A model generated the notes under the pieces. The model had not been told where the DNA came from. It saw only the letters and a program-made list of their open reading frames with translations, and searched no databases. From Sideroxydans sp. (GTDB lineage: Bacteria; Pseudomonadota; Gammaproteobacteria; Burkholderiales; Gallionellaceae), in NCBI GenBank assembly GCA_029850585.1, contig JARCRQ010000029.1:1-47409 (forward strand): a DNA stretch of 47,409 nucleotides. Direction: 5' to 3'. A program made the translations under genes and the position numbers. Shown piece by piece: positions 10,612 to 18,391 of this stretch (its first letter is position 1; the number at the start of each line of letters is the position of its first letter).

Positions 10612-11463
10612 TTATTCCAGCCAAATAAACGTTGCCATACGTCCTGTCACACCATCGCGGCGGTAGGAAAAAAAGCTGTCGGATTCGCGGTAGGTGCAGC
10701 GATCGCCACCATAGATTTGCGTAATGCCTAAGGCTTGCAAACGTAGGCGGGATAAGGCGTACAGGTCGGCGTGGAATTTTTCGGGTGCGCTGCACTCCGC
10801 ACTCGTCCCCTCACTCTCCTTCGACAGATTCAGGACAGGCTGAACCTCTCCGTGTGGGGGCGAGGGCGTGAAAGCAGCGGCATTTGCGGGATTTTGTGCG
10901 ACGAAAATTTCGCGTACTTCTGCGCCGACTTCAAAGGCGGTTTGGCTAATTGCAGGACCTAGCCACGCCATAATTTGCAAGGATTGAGCGGCGTTTTCGC
11001 GTGCAAGATTTTTCTTTGATAAATTTTCATGTGCAGTCGTTTGCATCGCACTCACGGTCGCTTCAATCACACCCGCCGCCAAGCCACGCCAACCCGCATG
11101 AACCGCCGCGACCACCGTGCCGAGTGTGTCGCACAGCAAAATCGGCAGGCAATCTGCGGTCATCACCACGCATACCGCGCCGCCTTGGGTGGCGATGCAC
11201 GCATCGGCAATTTCACGACAGTTGGCGGCATCGGCATGGGCTACGCGTGTGCCGTGTACTTGCTCCAGCCACACGGGTTCGCTGGGCAGCAGGGTGTTGA
11301 GTGCGTTGCGATTACGCGCCACCACCAGCGGCGCATCGCCAACATGCGTGCCCAGATTGAGGCTGTGATAGGGCGCGCTACTAATGCCGCCGCTGCGCGT
11401 GGTTTGCAGTGCGCGCACATTTGCGGGGGCTGGCCAATCGGGAATGATGACGGGGATGTTCAC
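10612..11463 (-). CDS. pgeF: Laccase-domain purine nucleoside phosphorylase PgeF (YfiH), with a repeat-derived insertion
   Basis: The 283-residue protein belongs to the DUF152/YfiH family, described as purine nucleoside phosphorylase/adenosine deaminase and as a peptidoglycan-editing factor. Metal-site sequences are intact: QVHGTRV, MTADCLPILLCD (Cys and Asp), AAVHAGWRGL (His), and the C-terminal DRCTYR. Between about residues 198 and 219 there is a Pro/Ser/Glu-rich segment encoded by an inserted palindromic repeat (10807-10872). The enzyme core on both sides remains in frame. It converges with the HepT-like gene and lies downstream of rluD, with a 100-nt repeat-filled gap between them; rluD-pgeF order is common in proteobacteria. 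Confidence 0.9.
   Translation of the reverse strand: MNIPVIIPDWPAPANVRALQTTRSGGISSAPYHSLNLGTHVGDAPLVVARNRNALNTLLPSEPVWLEQVHGTRVAHADAANCREIADACIATQGGAVCVVMTADCLPILLCDTLGTVVAAVHAGWRGLAAGVIEATVSAMQTTAHENLSKKNLARENAAQSLQIMAWLGPAISQTAFEVGAEVREIFVAQNPANAAAFTPSPPHGEVQPVLNLSKESEGTSAECSAPEKFHADLYALSRLRLQALGITQIYGGDRCTYRESDSFFSYRRDGVTGRMATFIWLE
10807..10872. repeat. Palindromic repeat inserted in frame within pgeF
   Basis: The segment opens with CCCTCACTCTC and closes with GTGGGGGCGAGGG, which pair imperfectly, and contains a CCTTCGACAGATTCAGGACAGG-like core in between. Cores of this kind are a familiar dispersed repeat in proteobacterial genomes. On the minus strand it encodes PPHGEVQPVLNLSKESEG, unlike any part of the YfiH fold. 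Confidence 0.7.
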
Positions 11464-11480
11464 GAGAGAGGTAGATTCAG

Positions 11481-11551
11481 GATTGGAGGGTAGCTATCGT
11501 CCGATGTGCTCTGCATAAGCATCGACTAAGTGGCAAGCCACAAGTCGTTGC
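11481..11551. repeat. REP-like palindromes between rluD and pgeF
   Basis: The gap of 100 nt between the two genes is nearly all repeat. GTAGCTATCGTCCGA at 11490-11504 is the exact reverse complement of 30269-30283 in the ftsZ-lpxC gap. A second hairpin, CGACT/GTGGC-AA-GCCAC/AGTCG, spans 11523-11547. No gene is present here. Confidence 0.7.
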
Positions 11552-11563
11552 TAAATTCGGCCT

Positions 11564-12586
11564 CTACTCGCTACCCGCCTCTGCTGCTTTAACTTCGCGC
11601 TGCACTTCGCGCAATAAATTTTGCATATCTTGCGGCATAGGCACATGCCATTCCATTGCTTCGCCTGTGCTGGGATGTTCTAACGCCAAACGCGTGGCGT
11701 GCAAGGCTTGGCGCGGGAAGCTGTTCAACACCGTGCGCAAATAGACCACGCATTTTTGTCCGCCTTGGATATACACCGAGTCGCCGATTAGCGGATGTTT
11801 GAGGTGCGCCATGTGGACGCGAATTTGATGGGTGCGCCCTGTTTCTAAACGACAGCGCAGCAAGGTGCAGCTAGGGAATTGTCGTTCCACAACATAGTGC
11901 GTGACGGCCGGTTTGCCGCCTTCGACTACCGCCATTTTGACGCGATTGCTCGGATGACGGTCGATGTCGGCATCGACTGTGCCGCCGCGCGCAATTTCTC
12001 CCCACACCAACGCTAAGTATTCGCGTTTCACACTGCGATCTTGCAACTGGCGCACCAGCGCGGTTTGCGCAATCAAGGTCTTCGCCACCACCATCAAGCC
12101 ACTGGTGTCTTTATCTAAACGATGGACTATGCCCGCGCGCGGCACGTCTTTGAGCTGCGGCGCGTAATGCAGCAAGGCGTTGAGCAACGTGCCTTCCCAG
12201 TTGCCGCTGCCCGGATGGACGACCAAACCGACGGGCTTGTTGATGACGATTAAATCGTCGTCTTCAAACACGATGTCGAGCTGAATGTCTTCGGCGATAT
12301 AGGGTTGTTCGGCGATGTTGGCTTGCGGGTTGACGCTAATTTTTTCGCCGCCCCACACTTTTTCTTTGCTGAGCGAGGGCGCGCCGTTCACCAGCACTTG
12401 CTGTTGCACCACCCACTCTTGCAAGCGGCTGCGCGAATACTCAGGGAAAAATTTCACTAAGGCTTGGTCGAGACGCAAGCCTGCGTATTCGTCTGGGACG
12501 ACGCGCTGCTGAATGTCTGGATGGGAGGTCAAAGGAGCTTCGGGGTTTACGCTATAATCGCGCAAATTTTTTTCTGGATTAGTCAT
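11564..12586 (-). CDS. rluD: 23S rRNA pseudouridine synthase RluD
   Basis: RluD makes pseudouridines 1911, 1915 and 1917 in helix 69 of 23S rRNA. The protein has an S4 domain (about residues 38-100; LRLDQALVKFFPEYSRSRLQ) and the RluA-type catalytic domain with HRLDKDTSGLMVVAKT, whose Asp is the catalytic residue. The later GRTHQIRVH motif is also present. The ATG at 12586 gives 340 residues; an upstream start at 12619 would extend it into bamD. The chosen start overlaps the bamD start codon by two bases on the opposite strand (CATG), so the two genes are divergent with no intergenic DNA. RluC is the nearest alternative, but length and context favour RluD. Confidence 0.92.
   Translation of the reverse strand: MTNPEKNLRDYSVNPEAPLTSHPDIQQRVVPDEYAGLRLDQALVKFFPEYSRSRLQEWVVQQQVLVNGAPSLSKEKVWGGEKISVNPQANIAEQPYIAEDIQLDIVFEDDDLIVINKPVGLVVHPGSGNWEGTLLNALLHYAPQLKDVPRAGIVHRLDKDTSGLMVVAKTLIAQTALVRQLQDRSVKREYLALVWGEIARGGTVDADIDRHPSNRVKMAVVEGGKPAVTHYVVERQFPSCTLLRCRLETGRTHQIRVHMAHLKHPLIGDSVYIQGGQKCVVYLRTVLNSFPRQALHATRLALEHPSTGEAMEWHVPMPQDMQNLLREVQREVKAAEAGSE
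12553..12558 (+). promoter_or_regulatory. Candidate -10 element of bamD inside rluD
   Basis: A perfect TATAAT lies 26 nt before the bamD start codon, within the first codons of the opposing rluD. No convincing -35 box is seen 17 nt upstream. Because the two start codons overlap, any bamD promoter must lie in rluD coding sequence. Confidence 0.45.
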
Positions 12587-13367
12587 GCGCCACATTTTAA
12601 CTGCATTCCTGTTAGTCACGTTAGCTGCTTGTAGCTCCCTCCCCGAAGAAGATAAACAAAAGAACGCCTCCGCCGAGCAACTCTATACCGCTGCCAAGGC
12701 GAAATTAGACGATAAAGCCTATGACGGCGCGATTAAACAATACGAAAAATTGCAATCGCGCTATCCCTACGGTAGCTATTCGCAAACCGCTTTATTAGAA
12801 ATGGCGTACGCCTATATCAAACAAGGCGAACCCGACCCCGCCATTGTCGCGTGTGACCGCTTTATTAAAGAATTCCCAAACAATCCACGCGTTGATTACG
12901 CTTGGTACTTGAAAGGCTTGGCGAACTTTACCGCTGAAGATAGCGCGTTAAAATCGCTCAGCGGCACGGACATCAGCCAGCACGAAACCATCATGCCGCA
13001 AGACTCGTTTAACGCCTTCAAAGAATTGTTGGCGCGTTATCCGACCAGCCAATACGCACCCGATGCGCGTTTGCGGATGCAGTTTTTGGCGAATGCTTTA
13101 GCCAAGCATGAGCTGCTGATTGCCGATTTTTATTTGCGCCGTGGCGCGAATCTCGCCGCCGTGAGCCGTGCTCAAGACATCCTCACGCTCTACCCAGAAA
13201 CCCCCGCCAGCCGTGACGCGCTGCTGATTATGGTGAAAGCCTATGACGCACAAGGCATGACGACTTTGCGTGACGATGCGCAGCGCGTGTTAGACGCAAA
13301 TGGCGGCGCGACGAGTGCCACGGTGTTAGCCAGCGGCAAAAAATCTTGGTGGCAGTTCTGGAAATGA
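12585..13367 (+). CDS. bamD: Outer-membrane assembly lipoprotein BamD
   Basis: BamD is the essential lipoprotein of the BAM complex that folds beta-barrel proteins into the outer membrane. The 260-residue protein has a signal peptide with lipobox LAAC (Cys16) followed by SSLPEEDK. Five TPR-type helix pairs include the conserved YPYGSYSQTALLEMAYAYIKQGE segment in the first repeats. The ATG overlaps the divergent rluD start by two bases. It overlaps the following Nudix gene by an ATGA junction, so the two are probably translationally coupled. Confidence 0.95.
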   Translation: MRHILTAFLLVTLAACSSLPEEDKQKNASAEQLYTAAKAKLDDKAYDGAIKQYEKLQSRYPYGSYSQTALLEMAYAYIKQGEPDPAIVACDRFIKEFPNNPRVDYAWYLKGLANFTAEDSALKSLSGTDISQHETIMPQDSFNAFKELLARYPTSQYAPDARLRMQFLANALAKHELLIADFYLRRGANLAAVSRAQDILTLYPETPASRDALLIMVKAYDAQGMTTLRDDAQRVLDANGGATSATVLASGKKSWWQFWK

Positions 13368-13909
13368 AATTCTGCAACGCCTGTGGCGCAACCGTTGAAT
13401 TGCGCATCCCGCATGACGACAGTCGCGCGCGCCATGTCTGCACAGAGTGCGACATCGTTCATTACGAAAATCCTAAATTAGTCATTGCTGCGATTCCCGT
13501 TTGGCAAGACAAAATTTTGCTGTGCCGACGTGCCATTGAGCCGCGCTATGGGATGTGGACATTGCCCGGTGGCTTTATGGAAAACGGCGAATCGACGGGC
13601 GAAGCCGCGATACGCGAAACTTTAGAAGAAGCGGGCGCGCGCATTCAGCTCGATGGCTTGTATGCCATGTACAGCCTGCCTTACATCGCTCAAGTGCATT
13701 TAGTGTTCCGCGCTACTTTGCTCGATTTAGACTACGCCGCAGGCGTGGAAAGCCTAGAAGTTAAGCTGTTTTCCGAAGCGGAAATTCCTTGGCATGAACT
13801 GGCATTTCGCCCCGTGCGCTACAGCTTGGAACATTTTTTTGCGGAAGCGAAAACGGGGAAATTCACCCTGCACGAAGGCGAGTTACAGCCGCCCGCCCAT
13901 CCTATTTAA
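13364..13909 (+). CDS. Nudix hydrolase with N-terminal zinc ribbon
   Basis: This is a cytoplasmic hydrolase of nucleoside diphosphate-linked compounds. The N-terminus has two CxxC pairs (FCNACG and CTEC) making a zinc ribbon, then the Nudix fold. The Nudix box is complete (about residues 72-94): Gly, Glu after five residues, RETLEEAGA with the catalytic REUxEExGU pattern. At 181 residues it resembles the ADP-ribose/NADH-type zinc-ribbon Nudix proteins found near bamD in betaproteobacteria; the exact substrate is not predictable. The start at 13364 overlaps the bamD stop (ATGA). The frame extends six codons upstream, but only inside bamD. Confidence 0.87.
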   Translation: MKFCNACGATVELRIPHDDSRARHVCTECDIVHYENPKLVIAAIPVWQDKILLCRRAIEPRYGMWTLPGGFMENGESTGEAAIRETLEEAGARIQLDGLYAMYSLPYIAQVHLVFRATLLDLDYAAGVESLEVKLFSEAEIPWHELAFRPVRYSLEHFFAEAKTGKFTLHEGELQPPAHPI

Positions 13910-13926
13910 TTCACTTTAATACTGTT

Positions 13927-14685
13927 ATGCGTTTATTTAATCTGCCCCTGATGTTGCTGGCGATGAGCTTAACGGCCTGCGCCAGCGTCAAAAATCCCAA
14001 TCCCTCCGACCCATTTGAGTCGTTTAATCGTGGCGTATTTAGTTTGAACGAAGGAGTGGACAAAATCGCGCTCAAGCCACTGGCAAAAGGCTACGACTAC
14101 GCGGTGCCTAAGCTCGGCAAAATCATGGTGCATAACTTCTTTTCCAATTTGGATGATGTGGTCGTCACTGCCAACGACTTGTTGCAGCTCAAATTCAAAC
14201 AGGCTTTTTCCGATGCAACGCGGGTGGTGTTTAACTCCACTTTTGGCGTATTCGGCTTGCTCGAAATCACCACCCGTTTAGAAAAACATCACGAAGATTT
14301 TGGGCAAACCTTGGGCTACTGGGGTGTGCCGAGCGGTCCTTACTTAATGTTGCCGCTGTTGGGGCCGAGCTCAGTGCGCGATAGCGTTGGCATAGCCGTC
14401 GATACCGTGCCGAGCCAAATGAAGCAAATCAAACCCGTCACCGCACGCAATAGTGCTTATGGCGTAAAAATTGTGGACGTGCGCGCCAGCTTCCTCGCTG
14501 CTGAAAAATTCCTCGATGACACGGGCTTAGATCGCTACGACTTTTTGCGTAACGCCTATTTAGAACGCCGCCAGTCTTTAGTCTATGACGGCGATCCGCC
14601 TAAGCAAAAATATGATGATGGCGGCGATGACATGCCAGATGACCCTGTCGCGACACCAGAAGCCGCACCACCCGTCGCGCCTTGA
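13927..14685 (+). CDS. mlaA: Outer-membrane lipoprotein MlaA (VacJ)
   Basis: MlaA is the outer-membrane part of the Mla system, which removes phospholipids from the outer leaflet and passes them to MlaC. The 252-residue protein has a signal peptide with lipobox LTAC (Cys18). The DPFESFNRGVFSLNEGVDK motif follows, and then the conserved ETTRLEKHHEDFGQTLGYWG-type and GPYLMLPLLGPSSVRD segments (about 110-155). The C-terminal tail is acidic and proline-rich. No mlaFEDCB genes are in the window. It ends just before a strong bidirectional terminator shared with htpX. Confidence 0.95.
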   Translation: MRLFNLPLMLLAMSLTACASVKNPNPSDPFESFNRGVFSLNEGVDKIALKPLAKGYDYAVPKLGKIMVHNFFSNLDDVVVTANDLLQLKFKQAFSDATRVVFNSTFGVFGLLEITTRLEKHHEDFGQTLGYWGVPSGPYLMLPLLGPSSVRDSVGIAVDTVPSQMKQIKPVTARNSAYGVKIVDVRASFLAAEKFLDDTGLDRYDFLRNAYLERRQSLVYDGDPPKQKYDDGGDDMPDDPVATPEAAPPVAP

Positions 14686-14702
14686 GTTAGGCAAGGAGCC
14701 AT

Positions 14703-14732
14703 AAAAAAAGCCTGCAAACGCAGGCTTTTTTT
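14703..14732. terminator. Bidirectional terminator between mlaA and htpX
   Basis: GCCTGC-AAAC-GCAGGC is flanked by seven A on the left and seven T on the right, giving a 13-pair stem and a T-tract on either strand. It lies between the convergent stop codons of mlaA and htpX and can serve both. Confidence 0.95.
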
Positions 14733-14746
14733 ATGGCGAATGAAAC

Positions 14747-15625
14747 TTAACGTGCGGCGCGTAACGCTGCGATACGTTCTTCCAAAGGTGGATGGGTCAT
14801 AAATAATTTCATCGCGCTGCCCCCCGAAATACCCGATGCCGCCATGTCTTTCGGCAAGCTGGCTTGCTCGTGATTCATCTTCAGACGTTCCAACGCAGCA
14901 ATCATTTTTTCGCGTCCCGCTAACGATGCACCGCCTGCATCGGCACGGAATTCGCGATGACGCGAAAACCACATCACGATGATGCTCGCTAACACCCCCA
15001 ACACTAATTGCGCCACCATTTCGGCGACGAACGAACCGATGCCAGGGCCGTCGCGACCGTCGTGTTTGAGCAAAACTCTATCCACAAAAATGCCAAATAA
15101 TTTCGCGAACATAAACACAAAGGTGTTCACCACGCCTTGTATCAAGGTCAGGGTAATCATGTCGCCATTGGCAACGTGGCTGATTTCATGCGCCAACACG
15201 GCTTCGACTTCGTCCTTACTCATGTTGTCCAACAGACCGCGACTGACCGCCACCAGCGCGTTGTTTTTATTCCAACCGGTGGCAAACGCGTTGACATCAT
15301 CGGCTTCGTAAATCGCCACTTCAGGCATACCGATTTGCGCTGCCATCGCCTGACGTTTTACCGTATCGACTAACCAGCGTTCGGTTGGATCAGCAGGATT
15401 GCTAATGACTTGCGCATTCACCGAACGCTTCGCCATCCACTTCGACATCAGCAAAGAAATAATCGAGCCCGAAAAGCCCACCACCAGCGACATCACTAGC
15501 AAGCTATTAAAGTTGATCGCGCCGCTGGCATCCAGCACTTTGTCCACGCCGAGCAAGCGCAGCGTCACGTTAATCACCAGCATCACGGCCAAGTTGGTCA
15601 CAATAAATAAAAAGATACGTTTCAT
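14747..15625 (-). CDS. htpX: Membrane protease HtpX
   Basis: HtpX is an inner-membrane zinc metalloprotease (M48) that degrades misfolded membrane proteins under envelope stress. The 292-residue protein has two N-terminal membrane helices (about 4-22 and 40-60). The zinc motif HEISH lies at 146-150, followed by two more hydrophobic segments. A later FRADAGGASL gives the third ligand region, and the conserved THPPLEERI closes the protein. It is monocistronic and converges with mlaA through a shared terminator. The promoter region (15626-15774) faces the next gene; an AAGGA site precedes the ATG. Confidence 0.96.
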   Translation of the reverse strand: MKRIFLFIVTNLAVMLVINVTLRLLGVDKVLDASGAINFNSLLVMSLVVGFSGSIISLLMSKWMAKRSVNAQVISNPADPTERWLVDTVKRQAMAAQIGMPEVAIYEADDVNAFATGWNKNNALVAVSRGLLDNMSKDEVEAVLAHEISHVANGDMITLTLIQGVVNTFVFMFAKLFGIFVDRVLLKHDGRDGPGIGSFVAEMVAQLVLGVLASIIVMWFSRHREFRADAGGASLAGREKMIAALERLKMNHEQASLPKDMAASGISGGSAMKLFMTHPPLEERIAALRAAR

Positions 15626-15774
15626 GGTTGTCTGTCCTTAAAAAAATTTGCCGCGCAGTGTACCTGACGGGTCGCGATTAGATGGGGCGGGTGAAAAAAG
15701 TTTCAAGAGGCGAAGAGCGGCTAAAATGCGCAACTTTTTTAATCGCCGCATCAATTTTATAAAGGAGTCTCGCG

Positions 15775-16572
15775 ATGCAAACCTTATTGCACCATCCTTA
15801 TTTTGTCGCCGCTGCCGCCCCGTTTTTAGTTGCGCTACTTGCCGCCGAACTCTTGCTGCGTCTGCGTTTAAGCGGCTTGGCACTGATCGCAGGCTTTGCG
15901 CTGACGGTGTTTTTAGTTGCAAGTTTCGCGCTGCACCCACTCACCCTCACGCAGCAAATTATTTACACGGCACTGGCGGCGAGCTTGCTCGGCGTGTTGT
16001 TTAGCTTAATCGACTGGCCGTGGTTGAATGCCTTGCTGCCCTTGGCGGGCGTGGTGATTGCGCTGGTGTTGCTGTGGCCGTTAGTACAGCAGCACGCGCC
16101 ACTCAAAATGCTGATGTTGTTGGCGGGCAGCGCGGGTTTTGTCGGCTTGCTGGTGTGGGGCATGGACAATTTAATTGACGCACCGATACGCGCCGCTAAC
16201 GCCGCGACAGCACTAGGTTTAAGCACGGGCATCGCGGTATGGAGCAGCTCAACTTTATACGGCGAATTTGCCTTGAGTATGGGCTGCGCGGCGGCAGCGC
16301 ATTTGCTGATACAGATGGTGAGCAATCAAGCCTTAGCCGCTGAGCGCGGCTTCACTTTGCCCGCCAGTTTAGTGCTAGGCGTGATTGCCTGCGTAGCCTT
16401 AGTGGCAGGACATTTGCCTTGGTATTGCTTGCCCTTAATGGTGGCGATTCCACTGCTGGCGTGGGTGATGCCCTTGCCAAAAATGGCAGCACTGTTGCAA
16501 AGTTTAGTGCTCAGTGTGATGACAGCTCCGCTGGCGTTAGGCGTGGTGTATTTGGCGCGTCATCCGTTGTAA
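15775..16572 (+). CDS. Polytopic membrane protein of unknown function
   Basis: The 265-residue protein is almost wholly hydrophobic, with about eight predicted membrane helices and few charged residues. An AAAGGAG site lies seven bases before the ATG. I do not recognise the family; there are no ATPase, transporter signature or enzyme motifs. It is divergent from htpX and followed after about 50 nt by the small secreted protein that begins the zinc-type cluster, so it could belong to that unit. Leu/Ala-rich composition makes weak similarity searches unreliable. Confidence 0.7.
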   Translation: MQTLLHHPYFVAAAAPFLVALLAAELLLRLRLSGLALIAGFALTVFLVASFALHPLTLTQQIIYTALAASLLGVLFSLIDWPWLNALLPLAGVVIALVLLWPLVQQHAPLKMLMLLAGSAGFVGLLVWGMDNLIDAPIRAANAATALGLSTGIAVWSSSTLYGEFALSMGCAAAAHLLIQMVSNQALAAERGFTLPASLVLGVIACVALVAGHLPWYCLPLMVAIPLLAWVMPLPKMAALLQSLVLSVMTAPLALGVVYLARHPL

Positions 16573-16623
16573 CTGCGCCGCCAATGTTTTGCAGAATTTA
16601 ATTTTGCCTCTATAGTGCGCGCC

Positions 16624-16926
16624 ATGTTTCGCTCCCTACTCCCTCGCACTCTGCTCGTCACCGCCTTACTGTTCGCGCAGTTAGGCGGCTTGACGCATGG
16701 CATTTCACACGCGCTGGCGGAGCAAAATTCGGAACAATCGCTGCCGCACGATAAGCATTGCGATTTGTGCGCGGCGTATGCGCAAATCGGTGCGGCAGTC
16801 GCAAGTAGCGACATCGTATTTGTCAGCAGCGACACGCATTTCACCCCCGCTTCGCATTACTTCACCACTCACGCCAGCGACGCTTTTGTCGCCTTTGCCG
16901 CGCGCGCTCCGCCTTACTCCGCATAA
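16624..16926 (+). CDS. Small secreted His/Cys-containing protein of a putative zinc cluster
   Basis: This is a 100-residue protein with an N-terminal hydrophobic signal segment (FRSLLPRTLLVTALLFAQLG). Histidines and a CxxC pair follow (THGISHALA, LPHDKHCDLCAAY), a composition suited to metal binding in the periplasm. It resembles small DUF2946-type or cluster-associated proteins found with zinc or copper uptake genes, but I cannot assign the family firmly. A GTG nine bases upstream is an alternative start. A terminator-like hairpin separates it from the outer-membrane barrel gene. Its location next to binding-protein and permease genes is the main evidence for a metal role. Confidence 0.6.
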   Translation: MFRSLLPRTLLVTALLFAQLGGLTHGISHALAEQNSEQSLPHDKHCDLCAAYAQIGAAVASSDIVFVSSDTHFTPASHYFTTHASDAFVAFAARAPPYSA

Positions 16927-16940
16927 CGCTTATTCAACTT

Positions 16941-16970
16941 CCTCGCGATAATCATCGTGAGGATTTTTAT
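16941..16970 (+). terminator. Terminator or attenuator before the outer-membrane barrel gene
   Basis: CCTCGCGAT-AATC-ATCGTGAGG forms a nine-pair stem (one G-U) and is followed by ATTTTTATT. It lies 15 nt after one stop and about 20 nt before the next ribosome site, so it could end the first transcript or attenuate read-through into the barrel, ZnuA-like and ZnuB-like genes. Confidence 0.7.
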
Positions 16971-16991
16971 TGCTTTATGTGGAGTCAAAAA

Positions 16992-18290
16992 ATGTTCAAT
17001 CAGAAATTTCTGAGCGTGGCGGTTGCCGCGCTATTCGTGCCGTTTATCCATCCCGCTTATGCCGCCAGCGATGCCGAAATACAAACCTTGCGCAATGAAG
17101 TAAGGCAACTCGCGGAACGTATCAATCAAACTGACGCTAAAACTGCCGCGCCCGCCGCGAGTGCTAACGCCTTCAACCCCGCCGTGTCGCTGATTTTGGG
17201 CGGCACTTACGCCAAGCTATCGCGCGACCCCGCTATTCCTGCCACGGGTTTTGCGATGGCCGCCAATCTAGGTCATCCGCAAGGCTTTAATCTGGGCGAA
17301 TCTGAACTCGGCATTTCCGCTGACATCGACCCTGACTATCGCGGCGTTGCCACCATGGCACTTGCGCCGGCGGGCGGCATCACGGTGGAGAACGCTTTTA
17401 TTCAAAGCAGCGCGTTGGGCAACGGACTGAATGTGAAATTCGGTCGCTTCTTTTCAGGTCTCGGCTATCTCAATGAGCAACACGCGCACGCTTGGGATTT
17501 CGTCGATCAACCTTTGGTGTATGCGAGTTTGTGGAACAACCAAATCGGCGAAGACGGCGTGCAACTTAAATGGCTCGCGCCCACTGCAACTTTTGTCGAA
17601 CTGGGTGCAGAAGTCGGACGCGGACGCAGCTTTCCCGCCACCGACACCAACCGTAACGGTGCGGGGGCGGCCGCTTTATTTGCGCATGTCGCGGACGATA
17701 TTGGCATCGCACATAGCTGGCGCGCGGGCGCATCGCTGTATCAAACGCAACGCCAAAATGCGCAGAGTTTGAACGTGCCAGATTTGCTCGGTACAGTGGG
17801 CGGCGTGACCAATAGTTTTAGCGGCAACAGCCAAACGGCAGGCTTAGATTTTGTGTGGAAGTACTCACCCAACGGCAACATCCGTGACAAATACGTCAAG
17901 TTGCAAGGTGAATTTTTCCAGCGCAAAGAAAACGGCAACTTGACGTATGACACCGCCGCAGCCAACGTCAGCGACACTTATAGCAACACGCAAAACGGTT
18001 GGTATATGCAAAGCGTGGCGCAATTTATGCCGCACTGGCGCACGGGTTTACGCTATGACCGCATGAACGCGGGCAGGGCAAATGTCGGTGCGGCGAATCT
18101 AGCCAACGTCATTAGCAACGATGCCTACAACCCCACACGCACCTCGTGGATGTTGGATTACAGCCCCAGCGAATTTTCGCGTTTACGCCTGCAAGTCGCG
18201 CGCGACCTGACGCGACAAGGGCAGCCTGACAATCAGATTTTTGTGCAATACCTGATGAGTTTAGGAGCACACGGTGCGCACCAGTATTAA
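16992..18290 (+). CDS. Outer-membrane beta-barrel protein of a putative zinc-uptake cluster
   Basis: The 432-residue protein has a signal peptide (cleavage after HPAYA), a short heptad-like coiled coil (IQTLRNEVRQLAERINQ) and then alternating beta strands rich in Gly, Asn and aromatic residues, ending in an aromatic-terminated strand near FVQYLMSLGAH. This is a porin-like architecture of the coiled-coil-plus-barrel type. An ATG five codons upstream exists at 16977, but GGAG seven bases before 16992 supports the later start. It precedes a ZnuA-like binding protein, so passage of a metal or metal chelate across the outer membrane is a reasonable inference. No TonB box or plug domain is visible. 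Confidence 0.75.
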   Translation: MFNQKFLSVAVAALFVPFIHPAYAASDAEIQTLRNEVRQLAERINQTDAKTAAPAASANAFNPAVSLILGGTYAKLSRDPAIPATGFAMAANLGHPQGFNLGESELGISADIDPDYRGVATMALAPAGGITVENAFIQSSALGNGLNVKFGRFFSGLGYLNEQHAHAWDFVDQPLVYASLWNNQIGEDGVQLKWLAPTATFVELGAEVGRGRSFPATDTNRNGAGAAALFAHVADDIGIAHSWRAGASLYQTQRQNAQSLNVPDLLGTVGGVTNSFSGNSQTAGLDFVWKYSPNGNIRDKYVKLQGEFFQRKENGNLTYDTAAANVSDTYSNTQNGWYMQSVAQFMPHWRTGLRYDRMNAGRANVGAANLANVISNDAYNPTRTSWMLDYSPSEFSRLRLQVARDLTRQGQPDNQIFVQYLMSLGAHGAHQY

Positions 18291-18363
18291 CAACTGTCCT
18301 GCCACACCACGACCCTTATCCCTGCTGCGTGTACGAGCCATTCGTCACGCGGGAAAAAATTTA

Positions 18364-18381
18364 TAACGATGTACTTCGTTA
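18364..18381. promoter_or_regulatory. Dyad TAACGA-N6-TCGTTA before the ZnuA-like gene
   Basis: A perfect 6-6-6 inverted repeat ends directly at the AAGG ribosome site, 10 nt before the ATG. It might bind a regulator such as Zur or form an mRNA hairpin that hides the ribosome site. It is not a clear match to the gammaproteobacterial Zur box, so the call is tentative. Confidence 0.35.
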
Positions 18382-18391
18382 AGGAAAAATC

